Shown: piece after piece, positions 52,342 through 60,411 of the stretch
How the letters are laid out: every line of letters begins with the position of its first letter
How positions within the stretch are numbered: position 1 is the stretch's first letter
NCBI RefSeq assembly: GCF_900104595.1
Contig: NZ_FNVY01000004.1
Coordinates: 868,001-932,000, forward strand
Direction of reading: 5' to 3'
Length of the DNA: 64,000 nt
From: Enterococcus timonensis
GTDB lineage: Bacteria > Bacillota > Bacilli > Lactobacillales > Enterococcaceae
Position numbers and translations under genes: made by a program
Notes under the pieces: generated by a model
Databases searched by the model: none
Told to the model about the DNA's origin: nothing
What the model saw: the letters and a program-made list of their open reading frames with translations, nothing else

Positions 52342-53841
52342 TTGAAAAAAATTGGTTTCGATGCTGATAAATATTTGGAAGAACAATCCCAGTATATTTT
52401 GGAACGAGTGAATCATTACGAAAAATTGTATTTGGAATTTGGCGGCAAATTAGTCGACGACAAACACGCTAGCCGCGTCTTGCCCGGTTTTATGGAAAAT
52501 GCCAAAGTAAAATTGCTGCAAAAATTAAAAGATCAAGCCGAGATTATTATGTGTGTCTATGCCGGCGATATTGAGCGCAACAAAATTCGTGGCGATTACG
52601 GCATTACTTACGATATGGATATTTTTCGGTTAATTGATGAACTAAGGACGTACGATTTATCCGTTAATTCGGTAGTCATTACTCGTTATTCCGGCCAACC
52701 CGCAGCAAAAGTTTTCATTAATAAATTAGAACAACGCAATATTAAAGTCTACACTTACCAAGAAATTGACGAGTATCCAGTCAATGTTGAAAAAATTGTT
52801 TCAGAAGAAGGTTTCGGAATTAATCCTTATGTGGAAACGACCAAACCAATTGTCGTTGTCACCGCTCCTGGTCCCGGTTCTGGTAAACTGGCCACTTGTT
52901 TGACCCAGTTGTATCACGAAAGTAAAATGGGCCGCGCGGCGGGCTATTCAAAATTTGAAACTTTCCCCGTTTGGAATATTCCTTTGAAACATCCTTTAAA
53001 TATTGCCTATGAAGCTGCAACGGTTGATTTAAAAGATGTTAATATGATTGACTCCTTCCATTACGATCGCTACGGCACTGTGGCGGTAAATTATAATCGC
53101 GATATCGAAACATTTCCCGTTATCAAACGCATTATTGAAAAAATTACCGGCGAAGAATCTGTTTATCAATCACCAACTGATATGGGCGTTAACCGCGTCG
53201 GCTTTGGAATTATCAACGATGATGTTGTAAGAGAAGCATCATTGCAAGAAATCATTCGCCGCTATTTTCATACGTTGGTGGCTTATAAAACTGGCCAAAC
53301 CGACGAAGAAACCGTCAATCGCATTAAAATGATTATGGAAGAAGTCGAATTAAAACCTGAAGATCGCGCAGTCGTTGTACCAGCGCACAACTATGCAGAA
53401 AAATTAAGTCAAGACGGCGAAGTCATTTCAATTATTGCCATTGAACTTGAGGATGGCACCATGGTCACCGGCCGATCCAGCGCACTTATGGACGCTTCGG
53501 CTGCCATGTTACTGAACGCCATCAAAGTCCTTGCCCATATTGCCGATGACATTCCACTGTTGTCTCCAGTTATTTTAGAAACGATCCAAAAATTAAAATC
53601 CGACGAACTGCATTTTACTTTGAAATCTTTAACAGCAAGCGAGGTCCTGATTGCCCTAGCGATTTCAGCCGTCACCAACCCAACAGCCCAAGTCGCCTAC
53701 GATCAACTGGCCAAACTAAAAGATACCCAAGCCCACTCGACTGTAATTTTAAATAAAAATGACGAACAAACCTTGCGCAAACTAGGAATAGAAATCACCT
53801 GCGCCCCCATCTTCCCCTCAGAAAATTTATATTATCAATAA
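52342..53841 (+). CDS. DUF1846 domain protein
   Basis: The ~499-residue DUF1846 protein starts at TTG 52342 ([14 protein letters not shown]), 8 nt after GGAGG; the TTG two codons earlier is only 2 nt from that site. It has the family's [22 protein letters not shown] and [20 protein letters not shown], a P-loop-like segment. Structures of the family show a Rossmann-like fold with unknown function. The last codon and stop (CAA TAA) lie inside the first unit of a palindromic repeat array, so the C-terminus may have been altered by insertion. Confidence 0.88.
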   Translation: MKKIGFDADKYLEEQSQYILERVNHYEKLYLEFGGKLVDDKHASRVLPGFMENAKVKLLQKLKDQAEIIMCVYAGDIERNKIRGDYGITYDMDIFRLIDELRTYDLSVNSVVITRYSGQPAAKVFINKLEQRNIKVYTYQEIDEYPVNVEKIVSEEGFGINPYVETTKPIVVVTAPGPGSGKLATCLTQLYHESKMGRAAGYSKFETFPVWNIPLKHPLNIAYEAATVDLKDVNMIDSFHYDRYGTVAVNYNRDIETFPVIKRIIEKITGEESVYQSPTDMGVNRVGFGIINDDVVREASLQEIIRRYFHTLVAYKTGQTDEETVNRIKMIMEEVELKPEDRAVVVPAHNYAEKLSQDGEVISIIAIELEDGTMVTGRSSALMDASAAMLLNAIKVLAHIADDIPLLSPVILETIQKLKSDELHFTLKSLTASEVLIALAISAVTNPTAQVAYDQLAKLKDTQAHSTVILNKNDEQTLRKLGIEITCAPIFPSENLYYQ

Positions 53842-54106
53842 GGTTGTGAGAAAAAGCGTTTTGGGGTGTAGAGAATTAGAAAAATTTTTCGAAAATCACG
53901 ATTTTGGATTTTTAAAAATTTTGTCTATTCTCCTAGCCCCAGCTTTTTTCACACCGTTCAATAAGGTTGTGAGAAAAAGCGTTTTGCGACGTAGGAAAAT
54001 AGCAAAATGGTGCATGATTGCAAAGCAATCAGAAAGCATTTTGTCTTTTTCCCTAGTTGCAGCTTTTTTCACACCGTTTAATAAGGCTGTAACAAAAATC
54101 TTTCAA
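53836..54106 (+). repeat. Palindromic repeat array after the DUF1846 gene
   Basis: An A-type unit, a B-type unit and a truncated third start follow one another. Each begins TCAATAAGGTTGTGA or a close variant and ends TTTTTTCACACCGTT. The B-type tip reads GATTGC-AAA-GCAATC, where the 16-kb copies have GAGTGT-GAA-ACACTC. The base sequence has changed and the pairing has not. The array begins within the last codons of DUF1846. A frame through it encodes a hydrophobic product but mirrors the repeats, so it is not annotated as a gene. Confidence 0.92.
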
Positions 54107-54146
54107 GGGCTAGGAAAATTAAATTTTCCTAGCCCTATTTTTTTAT
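54106..54146. terminator. Terminator at the end of the repeat array
   Basis: A perfect 15-bp stem (54106-54120 with 54122-54136, starting AGGGCTAGG) has a 1-nt centre and is followed by T residues. It may be a collapsed final repeat unit serving as the DUF1846 terminator. A second T-rich hairpin, GACGCTAA/TTAGCGTC, lies at 54155-54176. Confidence 0.82.
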
Positions 54147-54263
54147 ATTTTCCCGACGCTAATTTTTTTTAGCGTCTTCTTTTTGATTTACAAAACAAAC
54201 ATATGTTCGTATAATTAAGTTGTAAGATATTTCGCCGTCTCAACATAAGAAAGGAAATGCCCC

Positions 54264-54674
54264 ATGGATTCAGAAAAAAAACCAACCGAAAAAAAGTTTG
54301 AAGACTATAATTTATATCACGATCGGGGCACCATGAAATGGGCGACAGCTTACGCCATGGAGGAATTAGTAAAAGGTATCAGTGCCAATCACGCCGAAGC
54401 TTTAAAAAATGTCGCGCCGCTTTCTTTAATGACTCAAGAAGAAGTTGAACGTATTTTACAAGAATCTTACTTTAATAAATATCCGATTCTTTTCCAATTG
54501 AACACCCGAGATGCATTCGGTCATTTTTTACCGACTACCGTTTCTTATTTTTTAGGAGAAGCGAGTACCGATGAAGTGAAATTTGGCGAAACGTGGTACA
54601 ACTGGGACGATATTCGTCATGTAGAAATTCTTAGTTCAGAAAAATGGTTCCTCGTCGATCCTTTTCAACAATAA
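54264..54674 (+). CDS. YolD-like family protein
   Basis: The 136-residue protein begins after AAAGGAAATG. It has a YolD-like N-terminal motif, YHDRGTMKWATAYAMEELV. The predicted beta-rich centre and WYNWDDIRHVEI end resemble the DDI-type C-terminus of that family. YolD proteins often accompany the UmuC-type polymerase genes, but none is near here. The function is unknown; family membership rests on short motifs. A terminator follows directly. Confidence 0.6.
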   Translation: MDSEKKPTEKKFEDYNLYHDRGTMKWATAYAMEELVKGISANHAEALKNVAPLSLMTQEEVERILQESYFNKYPILFQLNTRDAFGHFLPTTVSYFLGEASTDEVKFGETWYNWDDIRHVEILSSEKWFLVDPFQQ

Positions 54675-54681
54675 AAAAGAA

Positions 54682-54716
54682 AAAAGCAACTCCAAAAAAT
54701 TTGGAATTGCTGGTTT
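54682..54716. terminator. Terminator between YolD-like gene and udk
   Basis: AGCAA-TCCAAA pairs with TTTGGA-TTGCT with one mismatch. It lies between two convergent genes. Confidence 0.7.
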
Positions 54717-54732
54717 ATTTCGTTTATAAAAA

Positions 54733-55377
54733 TTAATCGTGATGGCTGCGCTCTTGTAAAATTGCCGCAACTTTAGTAGCAATCAAATCAATCGCCACGT
54801 GATTTTGTCCACCTTCTGGCACAATAATATCGGCGTAACGTTTCGTCGGTTCAATAAATTGGTGATACATGGGTTTTACAACGGATAAATATTGATCAAT
54901 CACCGAATCCAACGTCCGATCCCGCTCTTGCATGTCCCGTTTAATCCGCCGAATAATCCGAATATCATCATCGGTGTCTACGTAAACTTTAATATCCATC
55001 AAATCCCGCAACCGTTTATCCTCTAAAATAAGAATTCCTTCCAACAAGATGACTTCTTTAGGCTCTTGGCGGACGATTTCTTTGCTGCGCGTGTGGGCTG
55101 CATAATCATAAACTGGCTTTTCGATTGCTTCATAGTGCAATAATTTTTGCAAATGATCAATCAGCAGTTGCGTATCAAAAGCAAATGGATGATCGTAATT
55201 TGTTGTCAAACGCTCAGAAAATGGCATCTCACTTTGATCTTTGTAATAAGAATCTTGCTCAAGCATCATAATCTCTTGCTTTGGAAAATGATTTAAAATC
55301 GCCTGGGAGACACTTGTTTTTCCACTACCTGAACCACCTGTTACTCCAATAATAATCGGTCGTTTAATTTGCGCCAT
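54733..55377 (-). CDS. udk: Uridine kinase
   Basis: The 214-residue salvage kinase phosphorylates uridine and cytidine. Walker A is [12 protein letters not shown] (residues 12-23), followed by [19 protein letters not shown] with the substrate-binding Asp region, and [14 protein letters not shown]. It is complete. Its -10 TATAAT and -35 (TTGTAA, 16-bp spacer) lie at 55409-55436, so the 48-bp direct repeat copy 1 covers its promoter. Confidence 0.95.
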   Translation of the reverse strand: MAQIKRPIIIGVTGGSGSGKTSVSQAILNHFPKQEIMMLEQDSYYKDQSEMPFSERLTTNYDHPFAFDTQLLIDHLQKLLHYEAIEKPVYDYAAHTRSKEIVRQEPKEVILLEGILILEDKRLRDLMDIKVYVDTDDDIRIIRRIKRDMQERDRTLDSVIDQYLSVVKPMYHQFIEPTKRYADIIVPEGGQNHVAIDLIATKVAAILQERSHHD

Positions 55378-55409
55378 CTCGCACCCCTTATCGATTTATT
55401 CTTTTACTA

Positions 55410-55457
55410 TTATAAACGAAAATCAATGAATTACAATCCGAAATCCTTTGATTTTAT
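55410..55457. repeat. Direct repeat copy 1 flanking the toxin-antitoxin module (udk promoter)
   Basis: These 48 bp are identical to 56262-56309, 852 bp away and in the same orientation; weaker similarity continues for about 14 bp to the right. Copy 1 contains the udk -35 and most of its -10. Confidence 0.95.
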
Positions 55458-55595
55458 CATGTTTTACAAAATGATAACTTGTAAAAACAAATGCACGAAA
55501 TAAAACTAGACTACCACAAGTACCATCAATACTAACTTTCTACTTGGAAGTTAACGTAGCTACTTTTTTTCAGAAATTTATTCTAAATAGACAAA

Positions 55596-55627
55596 AGGAC
55601 AATTAGAAGTTATTTCTAATTATCCTT
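55596..55627. terminator. Hairpin downstream of the RelE-type toxin gene
   Basis: AAAGGACAATTAGAA pairs with TTCTAATTATCCTTT with one mismatch. It lies 20 bp after the toxin stop and ends its transcript. Confidence 0.75.
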
Positions 55628-55646
55628 TCGCATGTTTTAATATAGA

Positions 55647-55925
55647 TTACTTTCTCTTATAAATCTGTTTTCTGTGATCAATTGTCAATATCAGAATAAA
55701 AACTTCATCCTCTGAAATATCAGCTAAAATTCTATACTTGCCCGCCTGATATCGCCAAACTTCTTTTCTATCCCCTACCAACTCTTTTCCATGTATCCTT
55801 GGGTTTTCGGTTCCTTTTAAATTTTCTTCAATCCAATTTAAAATTAACTTTGCTTGAAAGCGATCCATCTTTTTCAAACTTTTTTGAGCTTCTACTTCAT
55901 ATCTTACTGAGTATTTCGGGTTCAT
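55647..55925 (-). CDS. RelE/ParE family toxin
   Basis: The 92-residue basic protein has the RelE fold order (YSVRYEVEAQKSLKKMDRFQAKLILNWIEENL), then KELVGDRKEVWRYQAGKYRILADI and a C-terminal IDHRKQIYKR. The His/Arg/Tyr/Lys residues near the end are those used by RelE-type mRNA interferases. It overlaps the antitoxin stop by 4 nt, giving the classic antitoxin-toxin order. The target, ribosome-bound mRNA or gyrase, cannot be assigned from this alone. Confidence 0.88.
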   Translation of the reverse strand: MNPKYSVRYEVEAQKSLKKMDRFQAKLILNWIEENLKGTENPRIHGKELVGDRKEVWRYQAGKYRILADISEDEVFILILTIDHRKQIYKRK

Positions 55926-56152
55926 AATCCTAATTCACGCAACATTTCTTCGTGAGAAATACTTTGATCTTTTTTCAGATGTTCCTTCATTAACGTTTTA
56001 TAAGTTTCCAAATCGGCTTTATCTTCTGCCGTTTCCATCAATTCTTTTCTTGCCCACTCTGAAAGAGTTACGCCGTTAAACTTGGCAATTGCTAAAAGAA
56101 ATTCTTTTTCTTCATGAGATACTCTAAATGTTATTGTACTACTCGCATTCAT
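55922..56152 (-). CDS. RelB/DUF6290-type antitoxin
   Basis: The 76-residue protein starts at the ATG after GGAGAAAATTT; a longer frame upstream lacks a ribosome binding site. The N-terminus STITFRVSHEEKEFLLAIAKFNGVTLSEWARKELM is a ribbon-helix-helix-like DNA-binding domain. The acidic C-terminus ISHEEMLRELGL would wrap the toxin. It likely autoregulates the pair. Confidence 0.85.
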   Translation of the reverse strand: MNASSTITFRVSHEEKEFLLAIAKFNGVTLSEWARKELMETAEDKADLETYKTLMKEHLKKDQSISHEEMLRELGL

Positions 56153-56215
56153 AAATTTTCTCCTCACTTTCGCTACAACAAAACTGTAACACAAGTGTAC
56201 ACAAAAAAACAATTT

Positions 56216-56250
56216 AAAAGAACGATTAGCTTAATTGCTAATCGTCCTTG
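56216..56250. terminator. Hairpin upstream of the antitoxin gene
   Basis: GAACGATTAGC pairs with GCTAATCGTCC around a 6-nt loop, with A/T tracts on both sides. It lies between the module and direct repeat copy 2 and resembles the hairpin at the other end (55596-55627). Confidence 0.65.
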
Positions 56251-56261
56251 GATTTATTCAT

Positions 56262-56309
56262 TTATAAACGAAAATCAATGAATTACAATCCGAAATCCTT
56301 TGATTTTAT
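56262..56309. repeat. Direct repeat copy 2 flanking the toxin-antitoxin module
   Basis: Identical over 48 bp to 55410-55457. The copy carries the same -35-like sequence, but its -10 position reads TATAAA. Confidence 0.95.
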
Positions 56310-56372
56310 TATATCTTACAAGTAAAATTTGATACCGATTCAAAAAAAGTTTCAAATTTTTAATTTGTTAAT

Positions 56373-57791
56373 TTAAGCGATCCACTCACCACTTAAATTA
56401 AATTGATACCATTTTCCAGATATTATTTTTCGACCCGTCTGCATTTCACCGCTAGCATTTAAAAAATACCATTTTCCGTTGATTAATTGCCAACCTGTTG
56501 TCATTTCTCCGCTAGCTTTTAAGAAATACCACTTCCCACTAACTTGTTGCCAACCTGTCGTCATTTCTCCGCTAGCTTTTAAAAAGTACCATTTCTTAGA
56601 ACTATCTAGGTGCCATCCAATTTTCATATCGCCATTAATCGCATCCAACAAGTACCATTGCCCATTAATTGCTTGCCAACCTTTTTGCATAGTGCCATTT
56701 GAATCAAAGTAATACCATGTGTTCCCGATTGATTTCCAACCCGTTACCGAAATTTGCCCATCAAAATAATACCAATTACCTTCTAGCAAATACCAACCAG
56801 GTTCGCGGGGTTTAGCAACGGGAATAGATCCGGTATAATCATATAATCCGAAGCTTTCTTTATTAAAATCTATTACAATATTTCCCGAATAATGTGTTTC
56901 AAATAGCGGAATATTTTGAGATAGCAAATAATCCTTCGTTGGCTGATAAACATCGATTCCCGTCCAAGTAGAAATAGCAAATTCTGGATTTAATTTACTA
57001 ATTAACTCGTAGCTATTAGACAATATTTGTCCGTGATGATTCAATTTCATCAAATCAATATCGCCGATTAATGAGGCAACTCTACTTTCATCACCAAGCG
57101 GATTCATGGGATTGGTTTTAAAATCTAAATCTCCACCTAAGAAAATTTGTTTATTATTGTATTGTACTACAGAAACAATCGAGCTATGATTTTCATCTAA
57201 TTTATAACTTTCATCTAGAAAAGCATAGTCCAGCACTTCAGTATTGTAAAATTGGATGTTCATCTTGCCCAAATTAAAACTTTGATTTAATTCCTCAGTA
57301 TTTTTAACAATGGGTATTCCTTCATTATTTAAAGCAGAAACAAGTAAATCATATTCCTCTTGATTATCCCACATTATATTATAAAGGTTCATCTGTTCAG
57401 GATGATACTCTTTCAGATAAGCTTTATTTACTGTGATCTGACTATCATTAACTACGTAACGCAATCCACCAAGGTGATCGGAATGGGCGTGGGTCCCCAT
57501 GATAAAGTCCAAATTATACTGACCATTACTGTCAGCTGGAATGTTACTTTTCAAATAATTTAAAAGGATCTGCTCTCCACCTGGAAACCAAGCTAACAAA
57601 GGATTACCAGTCGGATTATCGCTATCTTCACCGCCATCAATCAAACCAAAATGCCCATCAGATTCAAGAAGAATCGCATCTCCAAATAAATCAATAAAGT
57701 GAACTTTTTCATCAGCATTCACTGATCTTGTCGAAGCGAAAAGTCCGACCCCCAATAGCAAACCAATTCCAATTTTTTCAAATGTTTTCAT
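56373..57791 (-). CDS. Secreted choline-binding-repeat protein with metallo-beta-lactamase domain (Pce/CbpE-like)
   Basis: The 472-residue protein starts at the ATG after GGAGGTAATAAA and has a signal peptide (KIGIGLLLGVGLFASTRSVNA). A metallo-beta-lactamase-fold domain follows (about 30-310) with metal motif THAHSDHLGG, GGDLDF and LNHHGQ. About seven cell-wall-binding repeats (GWYL..WYYFD, GWQ.I.GKWYFL.ASGEM) end the protein. S. pneumoniae Pce, a teichoic-acid phosphorylcholine esterase, has the same architecture, so wall phosphorylcholine or another wall ester is the likely substrate. At DNA level the repeats near 56440-56640 are tandem ~60-bp copies. It lies beside the toxin-antitoxin insertion and looks accessory. 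Confidence 0.85.
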   Translation of the reverse strand: MKTFEKIGIGLLLGVGLFASTRSVNADEKVHFIDLFGDAILLESDGHFGLIDGGEDSDNPTGNPLLAWFPGGEQILLNYLKSNIPADSNGQYNLDFIMGTHAHSDHLGGLRYVVNDSQITVNKAYLKEYHPEQMNLYNIMWDNQEEYDLLVSALNNEGIPIVKNTEELNQSFNLGKMNIQFYNTEVLDYAFLDESYKLDENHSSIVSVVQYNNKQIFLGGDLDFKTNPMNPLGDESRVASLIGDIDLMKLNHHGQILSNSYELISKLNPEFAISTWTGIDVYQPTKDYLLSQNIPLFETHYSGNIVIDFNKESFGLYDYTGSIPVAKPREPGWYLLEGNWYYFDGQISVTGWKSIGNTWYYFDSNGTMQKGWQAINGQWYLLDAINGDMKIGWHLDSSKKWYFLKASGEMTTGWQQVSGKWYFLKASGEMTTGWQLINGKWYFLNASGEMQTGRKIISGKWYQFNLSGEWIA

Positions 57792-58117
57792 TTTATTACC
57801 TCCGACACAGTATCTATTTTCTTTAAATGAATAACAATGGTGACTGTTATTCAAACTCCCTTAGAAAACAAAAAAAGGATTAGCAATTTCGCCCATCCCT
57901 TTTTTACTACTGCTCATTTTATCAATCTTTACAAGTTTAGGTTTCTATTTTAATTTTCAACTTACCGTTTAATTTTATCATTCACTTTAAATTCTTACAA
58001 TAAATTTTACATCTTATTGTTATGTGTAGTCTCCAGATTGCATCTTAAAATAACCTCTTTAAAACTAAATATTTATGCGGCTTTTTAATTATAGCCATTT
58101 CATCCACGAAATTTTTT
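57792..58117. other. Intergenic region between the Pce-like gene and rsuA
   Basis: AT-rich, with no gene seen. On the minus strand an A/T-flanked stem with GGATnnGC/GCnnATCC pairing (57869-57907) followed by T residues probably ends the rsuA transcript. The Pce-like gene's promoter should lie here, but no well-spaced pair stands out. Confidence 0.5.
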
Positions 58118-58819
58118 TCAACTTTTAAAAAATTTTTTAAGTAGTTCAAACTCGGCGTCGTTAATTTCCCGAAATTCTCCTGGTGCAAGTTTCGCAGGTA
58201 AATCAAGGGGACCAATGGCAATTCGTTCAAGATCTACTACTTTTTTCCCTACTGATAAAAACATTTTTTTAACTTGATGAAATTTTCCTTCAGTAATTTC
58301 TAACAGCCCATGATGTTGATCCAATAAGATTAATTTTGCAGGAGCTAAACGGGTGGACTCATCAATCACCAGCCCGGCGGCAAAAAGTTCCACATCATTT
58401 TTTTCTAGCGCTTCTTTAGTTTCTACCAGATATTTTTTGGAAACATGGAAACGATCTTGGTGTATTTGATAATTTAGTTGACCGTTGTCTGTTAAAAGCA
58501 TCAGTCCATGGGCACTCTTATCTAAACGACCCACAAAACGCAAATTAGAAAAATCAGCCGGCAGCAAAGAAAAAATCGTCGGCTCACTTTGATCGGAATT
58601 TGCCGAAATAACTCCCACTGGCTTATTGAATAAAATATAGCGATGCGCAACCCCGACAAAGTGTTGTCGGCGCACCGTAATTTTTTGTCGGCCAGGATCA
58701 ATTGTTGCCGTACCTGATGTCGTAATCACGCCATCAATTGTCACTAAGTGGGCTACTAGCAAGTGTTTGACTTCTTTTTTTGTTTTTCCTATTTGTTGTA
58801 AAAATGCTGCCAATTGCAT
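58118..58819 (-). CDS. RsuA-family ribosomal small subunit pseudouridine synthase
   Basis: The 233-residue enzyme has an N-terminal S4 RNA-binding domain (about 1-60). The catalytic domain begins with YILFNKPVGVIS and contains the catalytic Asp in FVGRLDKSAHGLMLLTDNGQ. In most relatives the segment reads GRLDKDTTGLL, so KSAHG is a local variant that keeps the Asp. The C-terminal EGKFHQVKKMFLSVG is typical. It would modify 16S rRNA near position 516 by analogy with RsuA. The gene is monocistronic. Confidence 0.87.
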   Translation of the reverse strand: MQLAAFLQQIGKTKKEVKHLLVAHLVTIDGVITTSGTATIDPGRQKITVRRQHFVGVAHRYILFNKPVGVISANSDQSEPTIFSLLPADFSNLRFVGRLDKSAHGLMLLTDNGQLNYQIHQDRFHVSKKYLVETKEALEKNDVELFAAGLVIDESTRLAPAKLILLDQHHGLLEITEGKFHQVKKMFLSVGKKVVDLERIAIGPLDLPAKLAPGEFREINDAEFELLKKFFKS

Positions 58820-59166
58820 CTACTCACCGCTTTTCTAAGAAGATTAAATTTCTATTTTGCAAAAAAAAGACTCGTTTGGAATTCTGTTTCCAATCGAAAT
58901 CTTCTTTTCCTTTCGTTTCCAATGTAACCAAACCGATAATAATATTTTTTCCTGAGCACATTTAGACATTATTTTAATACGATTGCTGAATGCTAGAAAT
59001 ATTTTAACGTACTCTTTTCAAGACGTCAAATTGACTTCCTGCAAAAATAAGAAAGTTAAATTTTTCCTATTTGCAAAAACTAGGTGTCTTGGAATACTGG
59101 TTCTTCCCTACTTTATGTTATAATATCCATAAGATTTAATCATATATCAAAAAGGATGTGATAAGT
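58820..59166. other. Intergenic region between rsuA and the DUF960 gene
   Basis: A hairpin TTGGAA-TTCTG-TTTCCAA with flanking AAGA/TCTT pairing lies at 58868-58904. A consensus TATAAT (59119-59124) precedes the DUF960 gene by about 40 bp, without a good -35. Nothing else is recognisable. Confidence 0.45.
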
Positions 59167-59484
59167 ATGTTTAATCGAAATCAAGCTCGTTTTGCTTCCA
59201 CCGGAATTATTTCCCAGCTACCTGGCGAAATTATTGATAGTCTGTGGGTCATTATTGATGCCGATTTAAAAGGAACGTATGTATTAGGCGATTTACTCGT
59301 CTTTCAATTGGAAAATCATCAAGGTAAATTAACTGTCGCATTTTCTACTGATGGTGAAAATGTCGATATGCGGATTGATCTACCTTTTCAATTTCTAGAT
59401 ACTTTTCCCCCTTCCGTTTATGCCTATGACGACGGGTCGAATCAGACAATTTTATTGCCCCAAGAAGCACACCAACAATTTTAA
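59167..59484 (+). CDS. DUF960 family protein
   Basis: The 105-residue cytoplasmic protein begins FNRNQARFASTGIISQLPGEIIDSLWVIIDADLKG, the DUF960 start. It is common in Lactobacillales with no known function. ATG 59167 follows AAGGATG; a GTG three codons upstream is less likely. The sequence has alternating beta segments and an acidic tendency. It stands alone between two leader regions. Confidence 0.82.
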   Translation: MFNRNQARFASTGIISQLPGEIIDSLWVIIDADLKGTYVLGDLLVFQLENHQGKLTVAFSTDGENVDMRIDLPFQFLDTFPPSVYAYDDGSNQTILLPQEAHQQF

Positions 59485-59497
59485 AATAAGACACTGC

Positions 59498-59526
59498 TTG
59501 ACAAACAATCGGATAAAGACTAGCAT
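59498..59526 (+). promoter_or_regulatory. Promoter of the rplY leader
   Basis: Consensus TTGACA (59498-59503) and TAGCAT (59521-59526) are separated by 17 bp, with a predicted start near 59533. Confidence 0.7.
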
Positions 59527-59532
59527 TAGATT

Positions 59533-59705
59533 ATCAATTGAGTCTCTAGATGGGCTGTAACAAAGTCATTCTAGAAAATTTTTGTCAAGCCTTGAGACTT
59601 CTGGTTACTTACAGAGTCTCTTTTTTTATAGAGTTCATTGATAAATTTTAGTTCACCGAATACGCAATGAGCTACGAAAGTGGTGTCATAATTACCCCAT
59701 TGCGC
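59533..59705 (+). ncRNA. Attenuator-like leader upstream of rplY
   Basis: The leader holds three mutually pairing segments: AGTCTC (59541-59546), GAGACT (59594-59599) and AGTCTC (59615-59620). Segments 2 and 3 plus a T run (59621-59627) form a terminator; segments 1 and 2 form the alternative antiterminator. Further down, CGCAATG (59663-59669) pairs with CATTGCG (59698-59704) just before the rplY ribosome binding site. This is the layout of a regulated leader, possibly autocontrol by L25. A short free-standing RNA ending at the terminator is the alternative. Confidence 0.6.
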
Positions 59706-59726
59706 AAATCAAAGGAGGAAATATTT

Positions 59727-60332
59727 ATGTCAGAAGCACTCAAAGTAGAGAAAAGAGAAACACGTCCCCGTTCATTGCGAAATGAATTACGCAAAGCTGG
59801 AAAAATCCCTGCTATCGTTTACGGTTACCAAGTGGAAAATACACCAGTAGCTATCGAAGAAAAAGAATTATCAAGAATTTTACGTGAAAATGGCGCCAAC
59901 GTGGTATTATCATTTGACCTTAACGGCAAACCTGTTAATGCTTTGTTGTCCGAACCACAATTTGATACTTTTAACCGGGCTATCAAACATGTAGAATTAA
60001 TTGCTGTAAACATGAAAGAAGAAGTTGAAGTTGATGCTGAATTACAATTAGTTGGTGAAGAAGCTGTCCTTAAAACAGGCGCTGAAATCGGCCAAGTATT
60101 GTACTCAGTTAAAGTTTCTGCTACACCTGACAAATTGCCAGAATTTGTTACTGTTGATATTTCTGAACTTAGAATTGGCGACAGCTTAACAGTTGCTGAC
60201 CTTCCTAAATTCGCAGACTTCAAAGTCGTAACTGACCCTGAAGAACACATCTTGTCTGTAGTTGAAAAACAAGAAGTTCCTGAAGAAGACGAAGAAGAAG
60301 CTACAGTAGTTGTAGAAACACCTGAAGCTTAA
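59727..60332 (+). CDS. rplY: 50S ribosomal protein L25, CTC/TL5 type
   Basis: The 201-residue protein has the L25 5S-rRNA-binding domain (about 1-92, RETRPRSLRNELRKAGKIPAIVYGYQVEN). A C-terminal CTC domain follows, with a very acidic tail (EEDEEEATVVVETPEA). The ATG lies 7 nt after AAAGGAGG; an upstream in-frame ATG at 59667 lies in the leader and lacks a ribosome binding site. In Bacillus the homologue is the general stress protein Ctc. A strong terminator follows. Confidence 0.95.
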   Translation: MSEALKVEKRETRPRSLRNELRKAGKIPAIVYGYQVENTPVAIEEKELSRILRENGANVVLSFDLNGKPVNALLSEPQFDTFNRAIKHVELIAVNMKEEVEVDAELQLVGEEAVLKTGAEIGQVLYSVKVSATPDKLPEFVTVDISELRIGDSLTVADLPKFADFKVVTDPEEHILSVVEKQEVPEEDEEEATVVVETPEA

Positions 60333-60345
60333 ATCTAAAAAAATG

Positions 60346-60383
60346 AAACTCCCTGCCAAAAATTTGGCAGGGAGCTTTTTTGT
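60346..60383 (+). terminator. Terminator of rplY
   Basis: CTCCCTGCCAAA pairs with TTTGGCAGGGAG (about 60349-60374), followed by six T residues. Confidence 0.88.
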
Positions 60384-60411
60384 TTTTTAGAAGTAGGATG
60401 GATTTGCGCCA

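Noticed and set aside
53846-54172. Open frame of 108 codons after DUF1846, similar in residues to the 16-kb frame
   Set aside because: The likeness is explained by shared repeat DNA. The frame spans units and the terminator hairpin, and its GTG lies inside the repeat end.
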